Part shown: positions 33,517 to 45,372 of the stretch, piece after piece | Layout: each line of letters begins with the position of its first letter | Position numbering within the stretch: the first letter of the stretch is position 1 | From: Selenomonadaceae bacterium | GTDB taxonomy: Bacteria; Bacillota; Negativicutes; Selenomonadales; Selenomonadaceae | Assembly (NCBI GenBank): GCA_022786545.1 | Contig: JALFXV010000051.1 | Span: 1-51,605 of the forward strand | Reading direction: 5' to 3' | DNA length: 51,605 bases | Notes under the pieces: model-generated | Database searches by the model: none | The model's input: only the letters and a program-made list of their open reading frames with translations | Told to the model about the DNA's origin: nothing | Made by a program: the position numbers and the translations under genes

Positions 33517-34413
33517 TCAATGCAGTACATCAATGAACTTGCCATCAATGACATCCTTCAGATACTGGCCATACTGGTTTTTCTTCAGCACTTCATAAGT
33601 GGCCAGCACATCCTCCTTGCTAATCCAGCCGTTGAGATAGGCAATCTCCTCCAGGCAGGCAATCTTGCGGTGCTGATGGGTTTCCACCGTCTTGACAAAG
33701 TTAGTTGCTTCCACCAGGCTCTCGTGGGTTCCCGTATCCAGCCAGGTATAGCCCTGCCCCAGCAGTTCTACATTCAGGCGTCCTGCCTCCAGGTACAGCC
33801 TGTTCAAATCAGTGATTTCCAGCTCGCCACGGGCAGAAGGTGCCAGTGTCCTGGCCAGCTCCACCACCTGATTGTCATAGAAATACAGCCCTGTCACGCA
33901 GTAATTGCTCTTTGGCTGTGCCGGCTTTTCCTCTATGCTGACAGCCCTGCCATGCTTGTCAAACTCCACAATACCGAAACGCTCCGGGTCATCCACATAA
34001 TAACCGAAAACCGTGGCTCCCTGGCCATTTTCCGCCCTGTCCACCGCATGCTTCAGCCTTGCATTGATGCCGTGCCCAGAAAAAATATTATCCCCCAGCA
34101 CCATAGCCACCGTATCGCTGCCGATAAAATCAGCACCGATAATAAAAGCCTGTGCCAAGCCGTCAGGAGATGGCTGCACTGCATAGCTGAGATTCAGCCC
34201 GAACTGGCTGCCATCCTTCAGAAGCGCCTCAAAACGCGGCGTATCTGCCGGTGTGGAAATAATCAGGATATCCCGGATGCCTGCATTCATCAGCACCGAC
34301 AGTGGATAATAAATCATCGGCTTGTCATACACAGGCAAAAGCTGCTTGGATGTTACAGTGGTCAGCGGATAAAGGCGTGTGCCCGAACCACCTGCCAATA
34401 CAATTCCTTTCAT
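33517..34413 (-). CDS. rfbA: glucose-1-phosphate thymidylyltransferase
   Basis: A 298-aa enzyme making dTDP-glucose, first committed step of the rhamnose pathway and target of dTDP-rhamnose feedback inhibition in the family. The N-terminal nucleotide loop [13 protein letters not shown], then [17 protein letters not shown], and the [22 protein letters not shown] metal site ([18 protein letters not shown]) are present. ATG at 34413, seven bases after GGGAGG; eight further codons upstream are open but lack a ribosome site. First gene of rfbABCD. Confidence 0.96.
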   Translation of the reverse strand: MKGIVLAGGSGTRLYPLTTVTSKQLLPVYDKPMIYYPLSVLMNAGIRDILIISTPADTPRFEALLKDGSQFGLNLSYAVQPSPDGLAQAFIIGADFIGSDTVAMVLGDNIFSGHGINARLKHAVDRAENGQGATVFGYYVDDPERFGIVEFDKHGRAVSIEEKPAQPKSNYCVTGLYFYDNQVVELARTLAPSARGELEITDLNRLYLEAGRLNVELLGQGYTWLDTGTHESLVEATNFVKTVETHQHRKIACLEEIAYLNGWISKEDVLATYEVLKKNQYGQYLKDVIDGKFIDVLH

Positions 34414-34445
34414 ACATATCCCTCCCATTTCAGTCATACATAATT

Positions 34446-34474
34446 ATTATAACACACCACTATTTTTCAGACAA
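34446..34474 (-). promoter_or_regulatory. rfbABCD promoter
   Basis: Minus strand: -35 TTGTCT (34469-34474), 17-bp spacer, extended -10 TGTTATAAT (TATAAT at 34446-34451). The -35 adjoins the T run of the rpoC terminator. Confidence 0.65.
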
Positions 34475-34475
34475 G

Positions 34476-34514
34476 AAAAGACCGCCTATATACAATAAAT
34501 GCATATAAGCGGTC
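34476..34514 (-). terminator. rpoBC operon terminator
   Basis: On the minus strand GACCGCTTATATGC and GTATATAGGCGGTC form a 14-bp stem with two G-T pairs, followed by TTTTCTTG. It lies about 85 bp after the rpoC stop. Confidence 0.75.
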
Positions 34515-34600
34515 CAAACTTCAAAGCATCCTGCCGCAACAACAGCCTCACCAGCACACAGACGGGAAAGGCTCACATCACAGCATAGACGCAGAGTCTA

Positions 34601-37600
34601 TCAGGCGTGCCCGGAGTTGGCAAAAGCATCGAGAAGATTGTCTTCCTCTGCTTCCTCCTCATCCTTGTAAACAACCTTGATGTTCCTGTAGCGGCTCATG
34701 CCGGTACCAGCCGGGATAAGCTTGCCGATGATAACGTTCTCCTTCAGGCCAATCAGCGGATCAACCTTGCCCTTGATGGCAGCATCCGTCAGGACACGGG
34801 TAGTCTCCTGGAAGGATGCAGCAGACAGGAAGGAATCCGTTGCCAGGGAAGCCTTGGTAATACCCAGGAGCACAGGCTTCGCCACTGCCGGCTCAAGACC
34901 TGCCTCAATCGCCTTGGTATTGGCTGCCTCAAAGATGTTGATGTCAATCTGGTCACCAGGCAGGAACTCAGTGCCGCCGGCTTCCTCAATCTTCACCTTG
35001 TGCAGCATCTGGCGCACCATTACCTCGATATGCTTATCGTTGATGCCTACACCCTGGGACTGGTATACCTTCTGAACTTCGTATACGATATAGCTCTGGG
35101 TGGCCTTCATGCCGCAGATATGGAGAATATCGTGAGGATTGATGGAACCCTCGGTAATCTTGCCGCCGGTCTGGATATGCTGCCCATCCTTGACTGCCAG
35201 ATGGGAGTCAAACGGCAGGATATATTCCCTTGCCTCCCCGGACTCAGGCATAACATACACGGTATACAGGTTGCCATTCTCCTTGACGGTAACAGTACCC
35301 TCCACCTCGGAAATGATGGCATTGTGCTTAGGCTTTCTAGCCTCGAACAATTCCTCGACACGCGGCAGACCCTGGGTAATATCGTCACCGCCTGCAATAC
35401 CGCCGGAATGGAAGGTACGCATGGTCAGCTGAGTACCAGGCTCGCCGATGGACTGTGCCGCGATGATACCAACGGCCTCGCCCACGTTGACCTCGGTGTT
35501 GTTGGCCAGGTCGCGGCCATAGCACTTGATGCAGACGCCGTACTGGGACTTACAGGTCAGGACGCTGCGGATGGATACGCTCTTCCTGACCTTGCAGATA
35601 GCCTCAGCCAGCTCCTTGTCAACAGTATCATTGATAGCGGCAATCTTCTCGCCAGTGTCAGGGTCGATGATATCCTCAGCCAGCACACGGCCAATAATAC
35701 GATCCTGCAGCGGCTCAATAACGCGGTTGCCATCCACAATCTCCTCAACGGAAATACCGCGGACATTGTTGTTGCGCACCCGTACCTCCTTGGCATCGCT
35801 TTCCAGCACAGCCTCGATGTACTCCTCGGTAAGCTTGACACCGGCAGGAATAACCTCCCTGCCACGGCTGTCAACAACCTTGGCAGTAACCTCCTTGCCC
35901 AGCATCTGGTTCATCATAGCCTCACGGATGGAAGCACGGACATTTTCCTCAGGCGCACCCAGCTGTACGGTCTCCGTTACGGAGGAGCTGCCCACGACAG
36001 TATCATTGTTGTCGGACTGCCCACGGAGAACCAGCTCGGATACGCCAGCCTCGCCAATGACCTGCAGATCCTCGGCAGTCAGCTCGGCACCAACCTCCAG
36101 GAGCACATCGCCGGTCTCAGGGCTGATAACATCCTGAGCAATCAGGCGGCCAGCCAAAGAATCCTGCAGCACCTGAACGGCAGCGGCAGCACTGTCAGCC
36201 AGCTTAGCACGCTCCCGCACCAGATTGATGCCCACAACATCACAGTCATCCTCGCGGACGATTACATCCTGGGCCACATCAACCAGGCGGCGGGTAAGGT
36301 AACCGGAGTCGGCGGTACGCAGGGCGGTATCGGCCAGGCCCTTTCTGGCACCGTGGGAAGAAATAAAGTAATCGGATACGGACAGACCCTCACGGAAGTT
36401 GGCCGTAATAGGAATTTCGATGGTCTTACCGGACGGGTCAGCCATCAGGCCGCGCATGCCTGCCAGCTGTCGCATCTGGGACTTGTTACCACGGGCACCG
36501 GAGTCAGCCATCATGTAGATAGGATTGAACGGGTCATTGAGCTCGTAGTTGTCATACATCTCGTCAGCAACATCCTCAGTGGCCTTATTCCAAACGTTGC
36601 AGACCTTCTTGTAACGCTCGTCATCAGTAATCAGGCCGCGGGAGAACTGCCGCTCCGTCTTGGTAACCTGAGCCTGTGCCGCCTCCAGGATATTCTTCTT
36701 CTTAGGCGGAACAGTAATATCGGAAATAGCAACGGTCATACCTGCAATACATGCATAGTGGTAGCCCAGGTTCTTTACGCCGTCAATAACTTCTGCGGTA
36801 CGGCTGGCACCCAGCACCTCAAAGCAGCGTGCCACCAGCTTGCCCAGCTGCTTCTTCTTCATCAGCTCGCCCAAGGACCACTTGCCGGTTTCCTTATCCT
36901 GGAAGTAGGAGCGTACCTGCGGCGGCAGGATTTCATTGAAAATCATGCGTCCCAGGGAAGTGGTAACAAGACCATAATCCTTGGTAGTGCCGTCTTCCTG
37001 CTTCTCCAAGATGCGCACCTCAACCTGTGCCTGAATATCCAGCTCCTGATGCTGATAAGCCAAAAGTGCCTCGTTGATGCCGGTAAACACCTTGCCTTCG
37101 CCCAGGGCACCTGCCCGGATCTTGGTCAGGTAGTAGGCACCCAGAATCATATCCTGGGAAGGAACGATAATCGGACTGCCGTCCTTAGGAGCCAGGATAT
37201 GGTTGGCTGCCAGCATCAAAACGCGGGCCTCAGCCTGTGCTTCCGCAGACAGGGGCAGATGGATAGCCATCTGGTCACCATCAAAGTCAGCATTGTAGGC
37301 AGAACAGGCCAGAGGATGCAGCTTCAGGGCACGGCCCTCGGTGAGAACCGGCTCAAAAGCCTGGATGCCCAGGCGATGCAGTGTCGGGGCGCGGTTCAGG
37401 AGCACCGGATGCTCCTTGATGACATCCTCCAGTACATCCCATACCTCTTCCTCCGCACGCTCAACCTTGCGCTTGGCGGACTTGATATTCGGGGCAATAC
37501 TCTCGCTGACCAGCTTCTTCATAACAAACGGCTTGAAAAGCTCCAGGGCCATTTCCTTTGGCAGGCCGCACTGATGCAGCTTCAGCTCAGGTCCTACCAC

Positions 37601-38680
37601 GATAACGGAACGGCCTGAGTAGTCAACACGCTTGCCCAAAAGGTTCTGACGGAAACGTCCCTGCTTGCCCTTGAGCATATCGGACAAGGACTTCAGCGGA
37701 CGATTGCCAGGGCCGGTAACAGGACGGCCACGGCGGCCATTGTCAATCAGGGCGTCCACGGCCTCCTGCAACATGCGCTTCTCGTTGCGGACGATGATAT
37801 CCGGCGCCCTCAGCTCCAAGAGGCGCTTCAGGCGGTTATTTCTGTTGATGACGCGGCGATACAAATCATTCAGGTCGGAGGTAGCAAAGCGGCCGCCATC
37901 AAGCTGCACCATCGGCCTGAGCTCAGGCGGAATAACAGGCACCACATCCAGAATCATCCAGGACGGCTTGTTGCCGGAACGCCTGAATGCCTCCACCACC
38001 TCCAGGCGGCGGATAGCACGGATGCGGCGCTGCTGGCTGGCCACATGCTTCAGTTCATCGGTCAGCTCCCTGTGCAGCAAATCCAGGCCGTTCTTCAGTT
38101 CCTCAGTCTGCTGCTCCTCAGGCAAATCCGCCTCCAGTTCCACCAGAAGCTCCTTGATTGCCTCGGCACCCATGCCCACCACAAACTCACGGCCATAATC
38201 CTCACGGGCCTTGCGGTACTCCAGCTCAGTCAGAAGCTGCTTCTTGGAGAGCGGTGTATCCTTAGGGTCCAGCACTATGTAGGAAGCAAAGTACAATACC
38301 TTCTCCATAGCGCGAGGCGGAATATCCAGAATCAGGCCCATACGGCTAGGAATCCCCTTGAAATACCAGATGTGGGACACAGGAGCCGCCAGCTCAATAT
38401 GGCCCATGCGCTCACGGCGCACCTTGGAACGGGTGACCTCGACACCGCAGCGGTCGCAGACAGTACCCTTATGGCGGATACGCTTGTACTTGCCACAATG
38501 ACATTCCCAATCACGAGTTGGCCCAAAAATTTTCTCGCAGAAAAGTCCATCCTTCTCCGGCTTCAGGGTACGATAGTTAATAGTCTCCGGCTTCAGTACC
38601 TCGCCGTGGGACCACTCACGAATCTTGTCAGGAGAGGCCAGACCTATGCGCATTGAATCAAAGTTATTTACATCCAACAA
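34601..38680 (-). CDS. rpoC: RNA polymerase subunit beta'
   Basis: A 1359-aa catalytic subunit. Zinc site 1 is [20 protein letters not shown] (about residues 60-80), the active-site loop [14 protein letters not shown] is near 455-468, and zinc site 2 uses [13 protein letters not shown] near 1043. It is longer than Bacillus RpoC. Between about residues 838 and 1045 three similar modules follow each other, of which only the last ([17 protein letters not shown]) is the usual one; see findings. The start is TTG at 38680, about ten bases after AAGGGAAG, 21 bp past rpoB; a second TTG follows directly. Confidence 0.97.
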   Translation of the reverse strand: MLDVNNFDSMRIGLASPDKIREWSHGEVLKPETINYRTLKPEKDGLFCEKIFGPTRDWECHCGKYKRIRHKGTVCDRCGVEVTRSKVRRERMGHIELAAPVSHIWYFKGIPSRMGLILDIPPRAMEKVLYFASYIVLDPKDTPLSKKQLLTELEYRKAREDYGREFVVGMGAEAIKELLVELEADLPEEQQTEELKNGLDLLHRELTDELKHVASQQRRIRAIRRLEVVEAFRRSGNKPSWMILDVVPVIPPELRPMVQLDGGRFATSDLNDLYRRVINRNNRLKRLLELRAPDIIVRNEKRMLQEAVDALIDNGRRGRPVTGPGNRPLKSLSDMLKGKQGRFRQNLLGKRVDYSGRSVIVVGPELKLHQCGLPKEMALELFKPFVMKKLVSESIAPNIKSAKRKVERAEEEVWDVLEDVIKEHPVLLNRAPTLHRLGIQAFEPVLTEGRALKLHPLACSAYNADFDGDQMAIHLPLSAEAQAEARVLMLAANHILAPKDGSPIIVPSQDMILGAYYLTKIRAGALGEGKVFTGINEALLAYQHQELDIQAQVEVRILEKQEDGTTKDYGLVTTSLGRMIFNEILPPQVRSYFQDKETGKWSLGELMKKKQLGKLVARCFEVLGASRTAEVIDGVKNLGYHYACIAGMTVAISDITVPPKKKNILEAAQAQVTKTERQFSRGLITDDERYKKVCNVWNKATEDVADEMYDNYELNDPFNPIYMMADSGARGNKSQMRQLAGMRGLMADPSGKTIEIPITANFREGLSVSDYFISSHGARKGLADTALRTADSGYLTRRLVDVAQDVIVREDDCDVVGINLVRERAKLADSAAAAVQVLQDSLAGRLIAQDVISPETGDVLLEVGAELTAEDLQVIGEAGVSELVLRGQSDNNDTVVGSSSVTETVQLGAPEENVRASIREAMMNQMLGKEVTAKVVDSRGREVIPAGVKLTEEYIEAVLESDAKEVRVRNNNVRGISVEEIVDGNRVIEPLQDRIIGRVLAEDIIDPDTGEKIAAINDTVDKELAEAICKVRKSVSIRSVLTCKSQYGVCIKCYGRDLANNTEVNVGEAVGIIAAQSIGEPGTQLTMRTFHSGGIAGGDDITQGLPRVEELFEARKPKHNAIISEVEGTVTVKENGNLYTVYVMPESGEAREYILPFDSHLAVKDGQHIQTGGKITEGSINPHDILHICGMKATQSYIVYEVQKVYQSQGVGINDKHIEVMVRQMLHKVKIEEAGGTEFLPGDQIDINIFEAANTKAIEAGLEPAVAKPVLLGITKASLATDSFLSAASFQETTRVLTDAAIKGKVDPLIGLKENVIIGKLIPAGTGMSRYRNIKVVYKDEEEAEEDNLLDAFANSGHA

Positions 38681-38701
38681 GGAGGTGTCACTTCCCTTCC
38701 A

Positions 38702-41700
38702 TTACTCTTCAGTATCATCATCGGACATGAACGCGTCCATGTCATCATCATCCATAACAGCATCATCCATAATATCATCATCATCAATCATAACGGCATC
38801 ATCGTCAAAATCAACGGTGCCAACATCGGCAATAAGGTCGCCATCGAAGCTGTCATTATCCTCATAAGGCTGGGCATCCTCGTCATAATCACTGCTGTAA
38901 TCATCACGCTCACTGGCCCTGCCGCTGTCATCAACATCGTTCATATCAGTATCACGGACAACATCCTTGATATTGATGTCTTCGTCATCATCATCCTGAA
39001 CCATGATTTCGTTAGCATTCTCATCCTGCACCTTGATATCCAGGCCGATGGACTGCAGCTCCTTGATAAGTACCTTAAAGGACTCAGGAACGCCAGGCTC
39101 AGGGATATTCTCGCCCTTGACAATGGACTCATAGGTCTTGACACGGCCCACCACGTCATCGGACTTGACAGTCAGGATTTCCTGCAGGGTATAGGCAGCA
39201 CCATAGGCCTCCAGTGCCCAAACCTCCATCTCACCGAAGCGCTGGCCGCCAAACTGGGCCTTGCCGCCCAGCGGCTGCTGGGTTACCAGGGAGTAAGGGC
39301 CTACGGAGCGGGCATGAATCTTATCATCAACCAGATGATGCAGCTTCAGCATGTATACGCAGCCTACAGTTACTTTATTCTTAAACGGCTCACCGGTACG
39401 TCCATCATACAGCACAGTCTTGGCTGTCGGGTCCATGCCGGAAGCACGGATAGTATCAAATACATCATTCTCACGGGCACCGTCAAATACCGGGGTAGCA
39501 ATATGAATACCTGCCACATCCGGCTTCGGCATGCCGTACTTGTCAAAGTCATAGCCAATAGCACGGAGACGCTCCTCAACAGTAGGATCCCCCTGCTTGA
39601 TCTGAGTACCCAGGTTGCGGATAGCCATGCCCAGATGAGTCTCCAGAATCTGACCGATGTTCATACGGGAAGGCACGCCCAACGGGTTCAGCACAATGTC
39701 CACAGGAGTGCCATCCGGCAGGAACGGCATATCCTCCTCCCGCATGATACGGGAAACGACACCCTTGTTACCATGACGGCCGGACATCTTATCACCCACG
39801 GAAATCTTACGCTTCTGGGCGATGTAGACACGGATCATCTGATTTACGCCCGGGTTCAGCTCATCGTTGTTCTCACGGCTGTAAATCTTTACATCCACGA
39901 TGCGGCCTGCCTCACCGTGCGGTACACGGAGGGAGGTATCACGCACCTCACGGGCCTTCTCGCCAAAGATGGCACGCAGGAGACGCTCCTCGGCGGACAG
40001 CTCGGTCTCGCCCTTCGGGGTAACCTTGCCCACCAGGATATCACCGGTACGCACCTCGGCACCCTTGCGGATAATACCCATCTCGTCCAAATCCTTCAGG
40101 CTGTCATCAGACACGTTAGGAATATCACGGGTAATCTCCTCAGGCCCCAGCTTGGTATCACGGGCCTCGCAGTCATACTCCTCAATATGGATAGAGGTGT
40201 AAATATCCCGCTTGATCAGGTTCTCACTCAGCAGGATAGCATCCTCGTAGTTGTAGCCTTCCCAAGGCATGTAGGCTACGATGATGTTATAGCCCAGTGC
40301 CAGCTCGCCGTGGTCAGTAGAAGGGCCATCAGCAATCGGCTGCATAGCCTCAACCTCGTCCCCCTTGAAGACAATCGGGAGCTGGTTGATGCAGGTGCCC
40401 TGGTTGGAACGCAGGAACTTCTGCAGCTTGTACTCATCACGCTTGCCATCAGCAGTGCGGACTACGATGTTGTCAGCGGTAACAGTCTCAACCACGCCAG
40501 GACGCTTTGCCAGAATCATAACGCCGGAGTCGCAGGCAGCCTTGTACTCCATGCCGGTACCTACCAGCGGAGCCTGAGTACGCAGCAACGGAACAGCCTG
40601 ACGCTGCATGTTGGCACCCATCAGGGCACGGTTGGCGTCATCGTTTTCCAGGAATGGAATCATGGCTGTTGCAATAGATACCACCTGCTTTGGTGATACG
40701 TCCATGTAGTCTACCTTCTCACGGCGAACCTCGGTGGTTTCCTCGTGAATACGGGCAACTACACGCTCATTGACGAACCAGTCATTATCATCAAGAGGCT
40801 CATTGGCCTGAGCAATAATCAGGCTGTCCTCCTCATCAGCGGTAATATACTTTACCTCGTCAGTAACACGCATGTTGGCCTTGTCCACACGGCGATATGG
40901 AGTTTCCATAAAGCCGAAGCGGTTAATCCGGGCATAGTTGGACAGGGAACCAATCAGACCGATGTTAGGACCTTCCGGGGTCTCAATCGGGCACATGCGG
41001 CCGTAATGGGAGTTGTGTACGTCTCGCACCTCAAAACCTGCACGCTCACGGGAAAGACCGCCAGGGCCAAGGGCAGACAGACGGCGCTTGTGAGTCAGCT
41101 CTGCCAGAGGGTTATGCTGGTCCATGAACTGGGACAACTGGGAGGAACCGAAGAACTCCTTGATAGCTGCCACAACAGGACGGATATTAATCAGGTTGGA
41201 AGGATTGCTTACATCCTCCTGCATGGACATGCGCTCCTTCACCACGCGCTCCATACGGGAAAGGCCGATGCGGAACTGGTTCTGCAGCAGCTCGCCTACG
41301 GAACGCACGCGGCGGTTGCCCAGATGGTCAATATCATCCTTGCGGCCAATGCCGTGCATCATGTTCAGCATATAGCTGATGGAAGCAAGAATATCATTGA
41401 TGGAAATAGTGCGCTGGCGATACTCCAGGGTCGGGGAGCAAATCATCTGCAGGGTCTCGCCCTCATCATTGCGCTTTACATTGACAATAATAGCGTTGCC
41501 CTCGCCAAAAATGGCACGCTCCTGCTCAACGGTAATCTCCTCCAGCATATCCGCATCCAGCAGCACACCTGCCGGCACGATAATCTCGCCGGTTTCCTTG
41601 TCCGTCAGCGGCTCTGCCAGAACCTGTCCCTGAATACGGCGCTTCCAGCCCAGCTTCTTGGTGAGCTTGTAGCGGCCTACTGTTGCCAGATCATAGCGCT

Positions 41701-42616
41701 TGGCATCAAAAAACAGGCTGCGGAGCATCTGATGGGCATTGTCCACGTTGAAAGGCTCACCCGGACGGATACGGCGATAAATCTCCTCCAGTGCCTCTGC
41801 ACCAGTGGTAGTATTGTCGCGCTCCAGGGTAGCACGGATAGCATCATCGTTGTCAAACAGCGCCAGAATCTCCTCGCTGCTGCCAAAGACCAGATTGGTC
41901 AGGCCTACGCGAAGATGATCGTCATTGCGCCCCTGCATGGTAGATACGCCATCAGTAGCCAGCTCCGCCTGGCGCAGCTTCTCCTGCTCATTGATGTAGT
42001 TCAGGGCACGGAGAAACACCGTTACAGGCAGCTTCCTGGTACGGTCGATACGAACAGAAATAACATCGTTGGCATCAGTTTCCAGCTCAATCCAGGCACC
42101 ACGGTTCGGGATAACTGTGGAGTTGAACAGATGCTTGCCGGACTGGTCACGGGTAACGCCATAGTATGCACCAGGAGAACGTACCAGCTGGCTGACGATA
42201 ACGCGCTCTGCACCATTGATGATGAAGGTGCCAGAAGCTGTCATCAGAGGAAAATCACCCATAAACACTTCGGAATCCTGGAAGATACCGGTAGTCCTGT
42301 CCAGAAGACGAACCTTCACCCGCAGAGGTGCCGCATAAGTAGCGTCCCGCTCTTTGCTCTCATCCAGGCTGTATTTCGGCTCACCCAGCTCATAATCCAG
42401 CAGGGACAGGCTGACCTTGCCCTGGAAATCTGAGATTGGCGAAATATCCTGGAAAATCTCCATCAGGCCCTCGCCCTTGGTGTTATTTTCCCAGTCACCG
42501 ATAAACCACTCGTAGGACTTTCTCTGAATGTCCAGCAAGTGTGGCATTTCCATGACTTCTTTAATCTTTGCATAGCTATACCTGGTTCTTTTGCCCACGG
42601 GCACAGGATGAAACAT
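38702..42616 (-). CDS. rpoB: RNA polymerase subunit beta
   Basis: A 1304-aa subunit. The rifampicin region ([20 protein letters not shown] and [11 protein letters not shown]), [26 protein letters not shown] and the C-terminal [19 protein letters not shown] are intact. After the usual end ([15 protein letters not shown]) comes an acidic tail of about 100 residues, almost free of basic residues, longer than in Bacillus. The ATG at 42616 was preferred because the upstream GTG (42628) lies inside the AAGGAG ribosome site. It has its own promoter (42837-42866) in addition to read-through from rplJL. Confidence 0.97.
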   Translation of the reverse strand: MFHPVPVGKRTRYSYAKIKEVMEMPHLLDIQRKSYEWFIGDWENNTKGEGLMEIFQDISPISDFQGKVSLSLLDYELGEPKYSLDESKERDATYAAPLRVKVRLLDRTTGIFQDSEVFMGDFPLMTASGTFIINGAERVIVSQLVRSPGAYYGVTRDQSGKHLFNSTVIPNRGAWIELETDANDVISVRIDRTRKLPVTVFLRALNYINEQEKLRQAELATDGVSTMQGRNDDHLRVGLTNLVFGSSEEILALFDNDDAIRATLERDNTTTGAEALEEIYRRIRPGEPFNVDNAHQMLRSLFFDAKRYDLATVGRYKLTKKLGWKRRIQGQVLAEPLTDKETGEIIVPAGVLLDADMLEEITVEQERAIFGEGNAIIVNVKRNDEGETLQMICSPTLEYRQRTISINDILASISYMLNMMHGIGRKDDIDHLGNRRVRSVGELLQNQFRIGLSRMERVVKERMSMQEDVSNPSNLINIRPVVAAIKEFFGSSQLSQFMDQHNPLAELTHKRRLSALGPGGLSRERAGFEVRDVHNSHYGRMCPIETPEGPNIGLIGSLSNYARINRFGFMETPYRRVDKANMRVTDEVKYITADEEDSLIIAQANEPLDDNDWFVNERVVARIHEETTEVRREKVDYMDVSPKQVVSIATAMIPFLENDDANRALMGANMQRQAVPLLRTQAPLVGTGMEYKAACDSGVMILAKRPGVVETVTADNIVVRTADGKRDEYKLQKFLRSNQGTCINQLPIVFKGDEVEAMQPIADGPSTDHGELALGYNIIVAYMPWEGYNYEDAILLSENLIKRDIYTSIHIEEYDCEARDTKLGPEEITRDIPNVSDDSLKDLDEMGIIRKGAEVRTGDILVGKVTPKGETELSAEERLLRAIFGEKAREVRDTSLRVPHGEAGRIVDVKIYSRENNDELNPGVNQMIRVYIAQKRKISVGDKMSGRHGNKGVVSRIMREEDMPFLPDGTPVDIVLNPLGVPSRMNIGQILETHLGMAIRNLGTQIKQGDPTVEERLRAIGYDFDKYGMPKPDVAGIHIATPVFDGARENDVFDTIRASGMDPTAKTVLYDGRTGEPFKNKVTVGCVYMLKLHHLVDDKIHARSVGPYSLVTQQPLGGKAQFGGQRFGEMEVWALEAYGAAYTLQEILTVKSDDVVGRVKTYESIVKGENIPEPGVPESFKVLIKELQSIGLDIKVQDENANEIMVQDDDDEDINIKDVVRDTDMNDVDDSGRASERDDYSSDYDEDAQPYEDNDSFDGDLIADVGTVDFDDDAVMIDDDDIMDDAVMDDDDMDAFMSDDDTEE

Positions 42617-42836
42617 TAAGTTCTTCACTCCTTAGCAAAAAAATACTGAAAACAACTGCAACAACTAAAACAACTGAAAAATAGCAAAAATCCGCACATT
42701 AAAACAGAACGGAATCACAGCACCCCTTCATGGGCTAAAACCACACGGCGCACTGCCAGAAGGTTAAGGCCCCGCCTTTCCCCCTGCTGACTCCATTTGA
42801 CTGATGTACGAATTATTTTCTCTTTAGTAGCTATTT

Positions 42837-42866
42837 ATTTTATCATTTCACCCAGAAACTTGTCAA
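42837..42866 (-). promoter_or_regulatory. rpoBC promoter
   Basis: Minus strand: consensus -35 TTGACA (42861-42866), 18-bp spacer, extended -10 TGATAAAAT (TAAAAT at 42837-42842). Transcripts would carry a leader of about 210 nt before rpoB; no gene was seen in it. Confidence 0.65.
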
Positions 42867-42880
42867 TGACTTTTTTGTGC

Positions 42881-42913
42881 AAAGCAAAAGGCCGCCCCCG
42901 CAGGGACGGCCTT
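42881..42913 (-). terminator. rplL-rpoB intergenic terminator/attenuator
   Basis: Minus strand AAGGCCGTCCC, loop, GGGGCGGCCTTTTGC gives a strong stem (42888-42913) ending in a short T run. It stands 53 bp after rplL and just upstream of the rpoBC promoter. Partial termination here would set the ratio of L7/L12 to polymerase, as in other bacteria. Confidence 0.75.
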
Positions 42914-42965
42914 GGAAATTTCATCAAGAAAATTACTGAGAAATCCCGAATGGTTGAAGCAAAAA

Positions 42966-43334
42966 TTACTTCAGCTCTACAGTTGCGCCAGCAGCCTCCA
43001 GCTTGCCCTTCAGGTCCTCAGCCTCAGCCTTGGCAATGCCCTCCTTAACAGCAGCAGGAGCACCATCAACCAGAGCCTTAGCCTCCTTCAGGCCGAGACC
43101 GGTAACTTCGCGAACAGCCTTGATTACGTTGATCTTGCTTGCGCCAGCATCCTTCAGGATTACATCAAACTCAGTCTTCTCAGCAGCAGCGCCACCCTCA
43201 GCAGGTGCAGCAGCAGCTACAGCTACAGGAGCAGCAGCGGATACGCCGAACTTCTCCTCAGCAGCCTTTACGAGCTCAGCCAGCTCAAGTACAGTCAAGT
43301 TGCCAATTGCCTCTAAAATCTCTTCGTTAGTCAT
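42966..43334 (-). CDS. rplL: ribosomal protein bL12 (L7/L12)
   Basis: A 122-aa stalk protein. N-terminal dimerisation helix ([30 protein letters not shown]), an alanine-rich hinge ([17 protein letters not shown]), and the C-terminal factor-binding domain with [20 protein letters not shown]. It recruits translation GTPases to the ribosome. Located 60 bp after rplJ in the usual order. Confidence 0.98.
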   Translation of the reverse strand: MTNEEILEAIGNLTVLELAELVKAAEEKFGVSAAAPVAVAAAAPAEGGAAAEKTEFDVILKDAGASKINVIKAVREVTGLGLKEAKALVDGAPAAVKEGIAKAEAEDLKGKLEAAGATVELK

Positions 43335-43394
43335 TTTAAATTCCTCCGTATAATCAAAATCTAATCTTCAAAAATATTTTAAGCAGCTAATGGA

Positions 43395-43943
43395 TTAGGC
43401 AGATGCCTGCTCCTCCTTCTGCTTGCGAATAGCATCAAGCACAGTAACGATGCTGCGAACCATAGCGCCCATAACGCCAACAGTGTTGGACAATGGAGCC
43501 TGGAAGCTGCCCAGCAGCTTGCCAATGAGAACCTCGCGGGATGGCAGGGAAGCAATAGCCTTTACCTCGTCTGCACCTACCACCTTGCCCTCTACGATAC
43601 CAGCCTTGACAGTCAGGATACCCTGATCAGCCAGGTTGTTCTTCTTGATGAACTCGCTGATAACCTTTGCAGGCGCTACAGCATCCTCAGCAGATACAGC
43701 CAGAGCAGTGGTACCCTCCAGATGAGCAACCAGCTCCTCCATGCCAGCCTCAGTAGCAGCAATGCGAGTCATTGTATTCTTAACTACATGGTAGTTGACA
43801 CCAGCCTTGCGGAGCTCTACACGCAGCGCAGTATCCTGAGCAACGGTCAGACCTCTGTAGGAAACCAATACGGCACCCTTGCAGCCAGTGAGTTTGTCCT
43901 TCAATTCAGCGACAATCGCCTTTTTCTTTTCAGTAACAGCCAT
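43395..43943 (-). CDS. rplJ: ribosomal protein uL10
   Basis: A 182-aa protein that anchors L7/L12 dimers to 23S rRNA. It begins with MAVTEKKKAIVAELKDKL, has the LRKAGVNYHVVKNTM segment, and ends with the L12-binding helix (RSIVTVLDAIRKQKEEQ). It is preceded by an L10 leader and attenuator, through which free L10 is expected to repress its own operon. Confidence 0.98.
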   Translation of the reverse strand: MAVTEKKKAIVAELKDKLTGCKGAVLVSYRGLTVAQDTALRVELRKAGVNYHVVKNTMTRIAATEAGMEELVAHLEGTTALAVSAEDAVAPAKVISEFIKKNNLADQGILTVKAGIVEGKVVGADEVKAIASLPSREVLIGKLLGSFQAPLSNTVGVMGAMVRSIVTVLDAIRKQKEEQASA

Positions 43944-43975
43944 GAAATTACACCTCCTCTCGAAATTATACGAGC

Positions 43976-44008
43976 AAAAACGGCCTCCGGCTGATTTACC
44001 GGAGGCCG
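43976..44008 (-). terminator. attenuator of the rplJL operon
   Basis: CGGCCTCCGG, 8-base loop, CCGGAGGCCG is a perfect 10-bp stem followed by TTTTTGC on the minus strand, about 35 bp before rplJ. As an intrinsic terminator inside the leader it is the expression platform for L10 control. Confidence 0.85.
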
Positions 44009-44105
44009 CAGTATTTCATGCTTGAACCATCCGGCCTCGGCAGGCGTTTCCATTAACGGTGCTGCAAAACATATGCCTTGCGCCCCTACCTGCTGTCTAC
44101 AGCCA
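43976..44105 (-). ncRNA. ribosomal protein L10 leader
   Basis: The transcript between the promoter (44112-44140) and rplJ contains features of the L10 leader of Bacillota: GACAGCAGGTAGGGGCGCAAGGCAT followed by GCCTGCCGAGGCC, then the terminator hairpin. L10 (with L12) binding to the kinked region is expected to favour termination. Boundaries are estimated from the promoter and the terminator. Confidence 0.7.
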
Positions 44106-44111
44106 TAGACT

Positions 44112-44140
44112 ATTTTATTATACAGCCCGCAAAATGTCAA
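44112..44140 (-). promoter_or_regulatory. rplJL promoter
   Basis: Minus strand: -35 TTGACA (44135-44140), 17-bp spacer, -10 TAAAAT (44112-44117); an overlapping TATAAT lies five bases upstream of the chosen -10. It is located between rplA and the L10 leader. Confidence 0.65.
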
Positions 44141-44169
44141 ATAATATCACGCACAAAATACACAATTAA

Positions 44170-44853
44170 TTATGCATGTGCTACCGGAACGCCAGGGCCC
44201 ATAGTTGCGCTGACAGTTACGGAGCGGATATACTGACCTTTTGCAGCAGCCGGTTTTACTCGAATTAAAGTATCCATCAGTGCGTTAAAGTTAGCAACCA
44301 GCTTCTCGTTGTCGAAGGAAGCCTTGCCGATAGGGCAATGGATGTTACCAGCCTTATCGGTACGGTACTCAACCTTACCAGCCTTAATCTCACCGATAGC
44401 CTTTGCCAGGTCCATAGTAACAGTACCCAGCTTAGGGTTTGGCATCAAGCCACGAGGACCGAGGATCTTACCAATACGACCTACGGTACCCATCATGTCA
44501 GGGGTAGCAACAGCTACATCAAAATCGGTCCAGCCGCCCTGAATCTTTGCTACGATTTCATCGGAGCCAACGAAGTCTGCACCAGCAGCCTCTGCCTCCT
44601 CTACCTTTGCGCCCTTGGCGAATACCAATACGCGCTTGGACTTACCAGTACCATGCGGCAGCACCATCGCACCGCGAACCTGCTGGTCAGCATACTTAGG
44701 ATCAACACCAAGACGTACATGCAGCTCGATGGTCTCATCGAACTTTGCAGTTGCAGTCTTCTTTACCAGATCCACAGCCTCCTCAGCAGTGTAAAACTTA
44801 CCAGTCTCAATCAGCTTTGCAGCGTCCTGATACTTCTTGCCTGCTTTTGCCAT
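44170..44853 (-). CDS. rplA: ribosomal protein uL1
   Basis: A 227-aa protein of the L1 stalk that helps release deacylated tRNA. It carries [47 protein letters not shown] near the N-terminus and [22 protein letters not shown] in domain II. The order rplK-rplA is standard; its stop is followed directly by the rplJL promoter. Confidence 0.98.
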   Translation of the reverse strand: MAKAGKKYQDAAKLIETGKFYTAEEAVDLVKKTATAKFDETIELHVRLGVDPKYADQQVRGAMVLPHGTGKSKRVLVFAKGAKVEEAEAAGADFVGSDEIVAKIQGGWTDFDVAVATPDMMGTVGRIGKILGPRGLMPNPKLGTVTMDLAKAIGEIKAGKVEYRTDKAGNIHCPIGKASFDNEKLVANFNALMDTLIRVKPAAAKGQYIRSVTVSATMGPGVPVAHA

Positions 44854-44921
44854 GAAAAATTTCTCCCTTCGTGGTAATAACGGAATTTCCTCCCACGGGT
44901 TATGCGCAACCCGGACTAAAA

Positions 44922-45347
44922 TCAGTCAGTGATTACGATACCCATGCTGCGAGCAGTACCCTCAATCATGCGGGTAGCAGCCTCAACACTTGCAGCATTC
45001 AAATCCTGCATCTTGCTTTCTGCGATCTCCTGTGCCTTAGCACGAGGCAGCTTAGCAACCTTGTTCTTGTTAGGCTCACCAGAAGCCTTCTCAATGCCTG
45101 CAGCCTTCTTCAGAAGTACAGCAGCCGGAGGAGTCTTGGTGATAAAGGTAAAGGACCTATCCTCAAATACAGTGATTTCTACTGGAATAATCAGGCCAAC
45201 CTGCTTAGCAGTCCTCTCATTGAACTCCTTAACAAATGCCATGATGTTTACACCAGCCTGACCAAGTGCAGGACCTACTGGAGGAGCTGGAGTAGCTTTG
45301 CCAGCCTGAACCTGTAATTTTACCATCTTAGCGACTTTCTTTGCCAT
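44922..45347 (-). CDS. rplK: ribosomal protein uL11
   Basis: A 141-aa protein of the GTPase-associated centre, also needed for RelA activation in the family. Signatures are [21 protein letters not shown] at the N-terminus and [23 protein letters not shown] in the rRNA-binding C-terminal domain. It starts 25 bp after nusG. Confidence 0.98.
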   Translation of the reverse strand: MAKKVAKMVKLQVQAGKATPAPPVGPALGQAGVNIMAFVKEFNERTAKQVGLIIPVEITVFEDRSFTFITKTPPAAVLLKKAAGIEKASGEPNKNKVAKLPRAKAQEIAESKMQDLNAASVEAATRMIEGTARSMGIVITD

Positions 45348-45372
45348 CTTAAATCCACCTCCTTAAATGGGA

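Noticed and set aside
30850..34443. Very long open frame on the plus strand antisense to rfbABCD
   Set aside because: It mirrors the reading frames of four well-recognised genes and has no family signature. It results from codon use that avoids antisense stops. Similar antisense frames over dnaE and rpoC were dropped for the same reason.
42640..42830. Small gene in the rpoB leader
   Set aside because: No open frame with a ribosome site and coding features was found; the stretch is explained by leader sequence after the promoter at 42837-42866.
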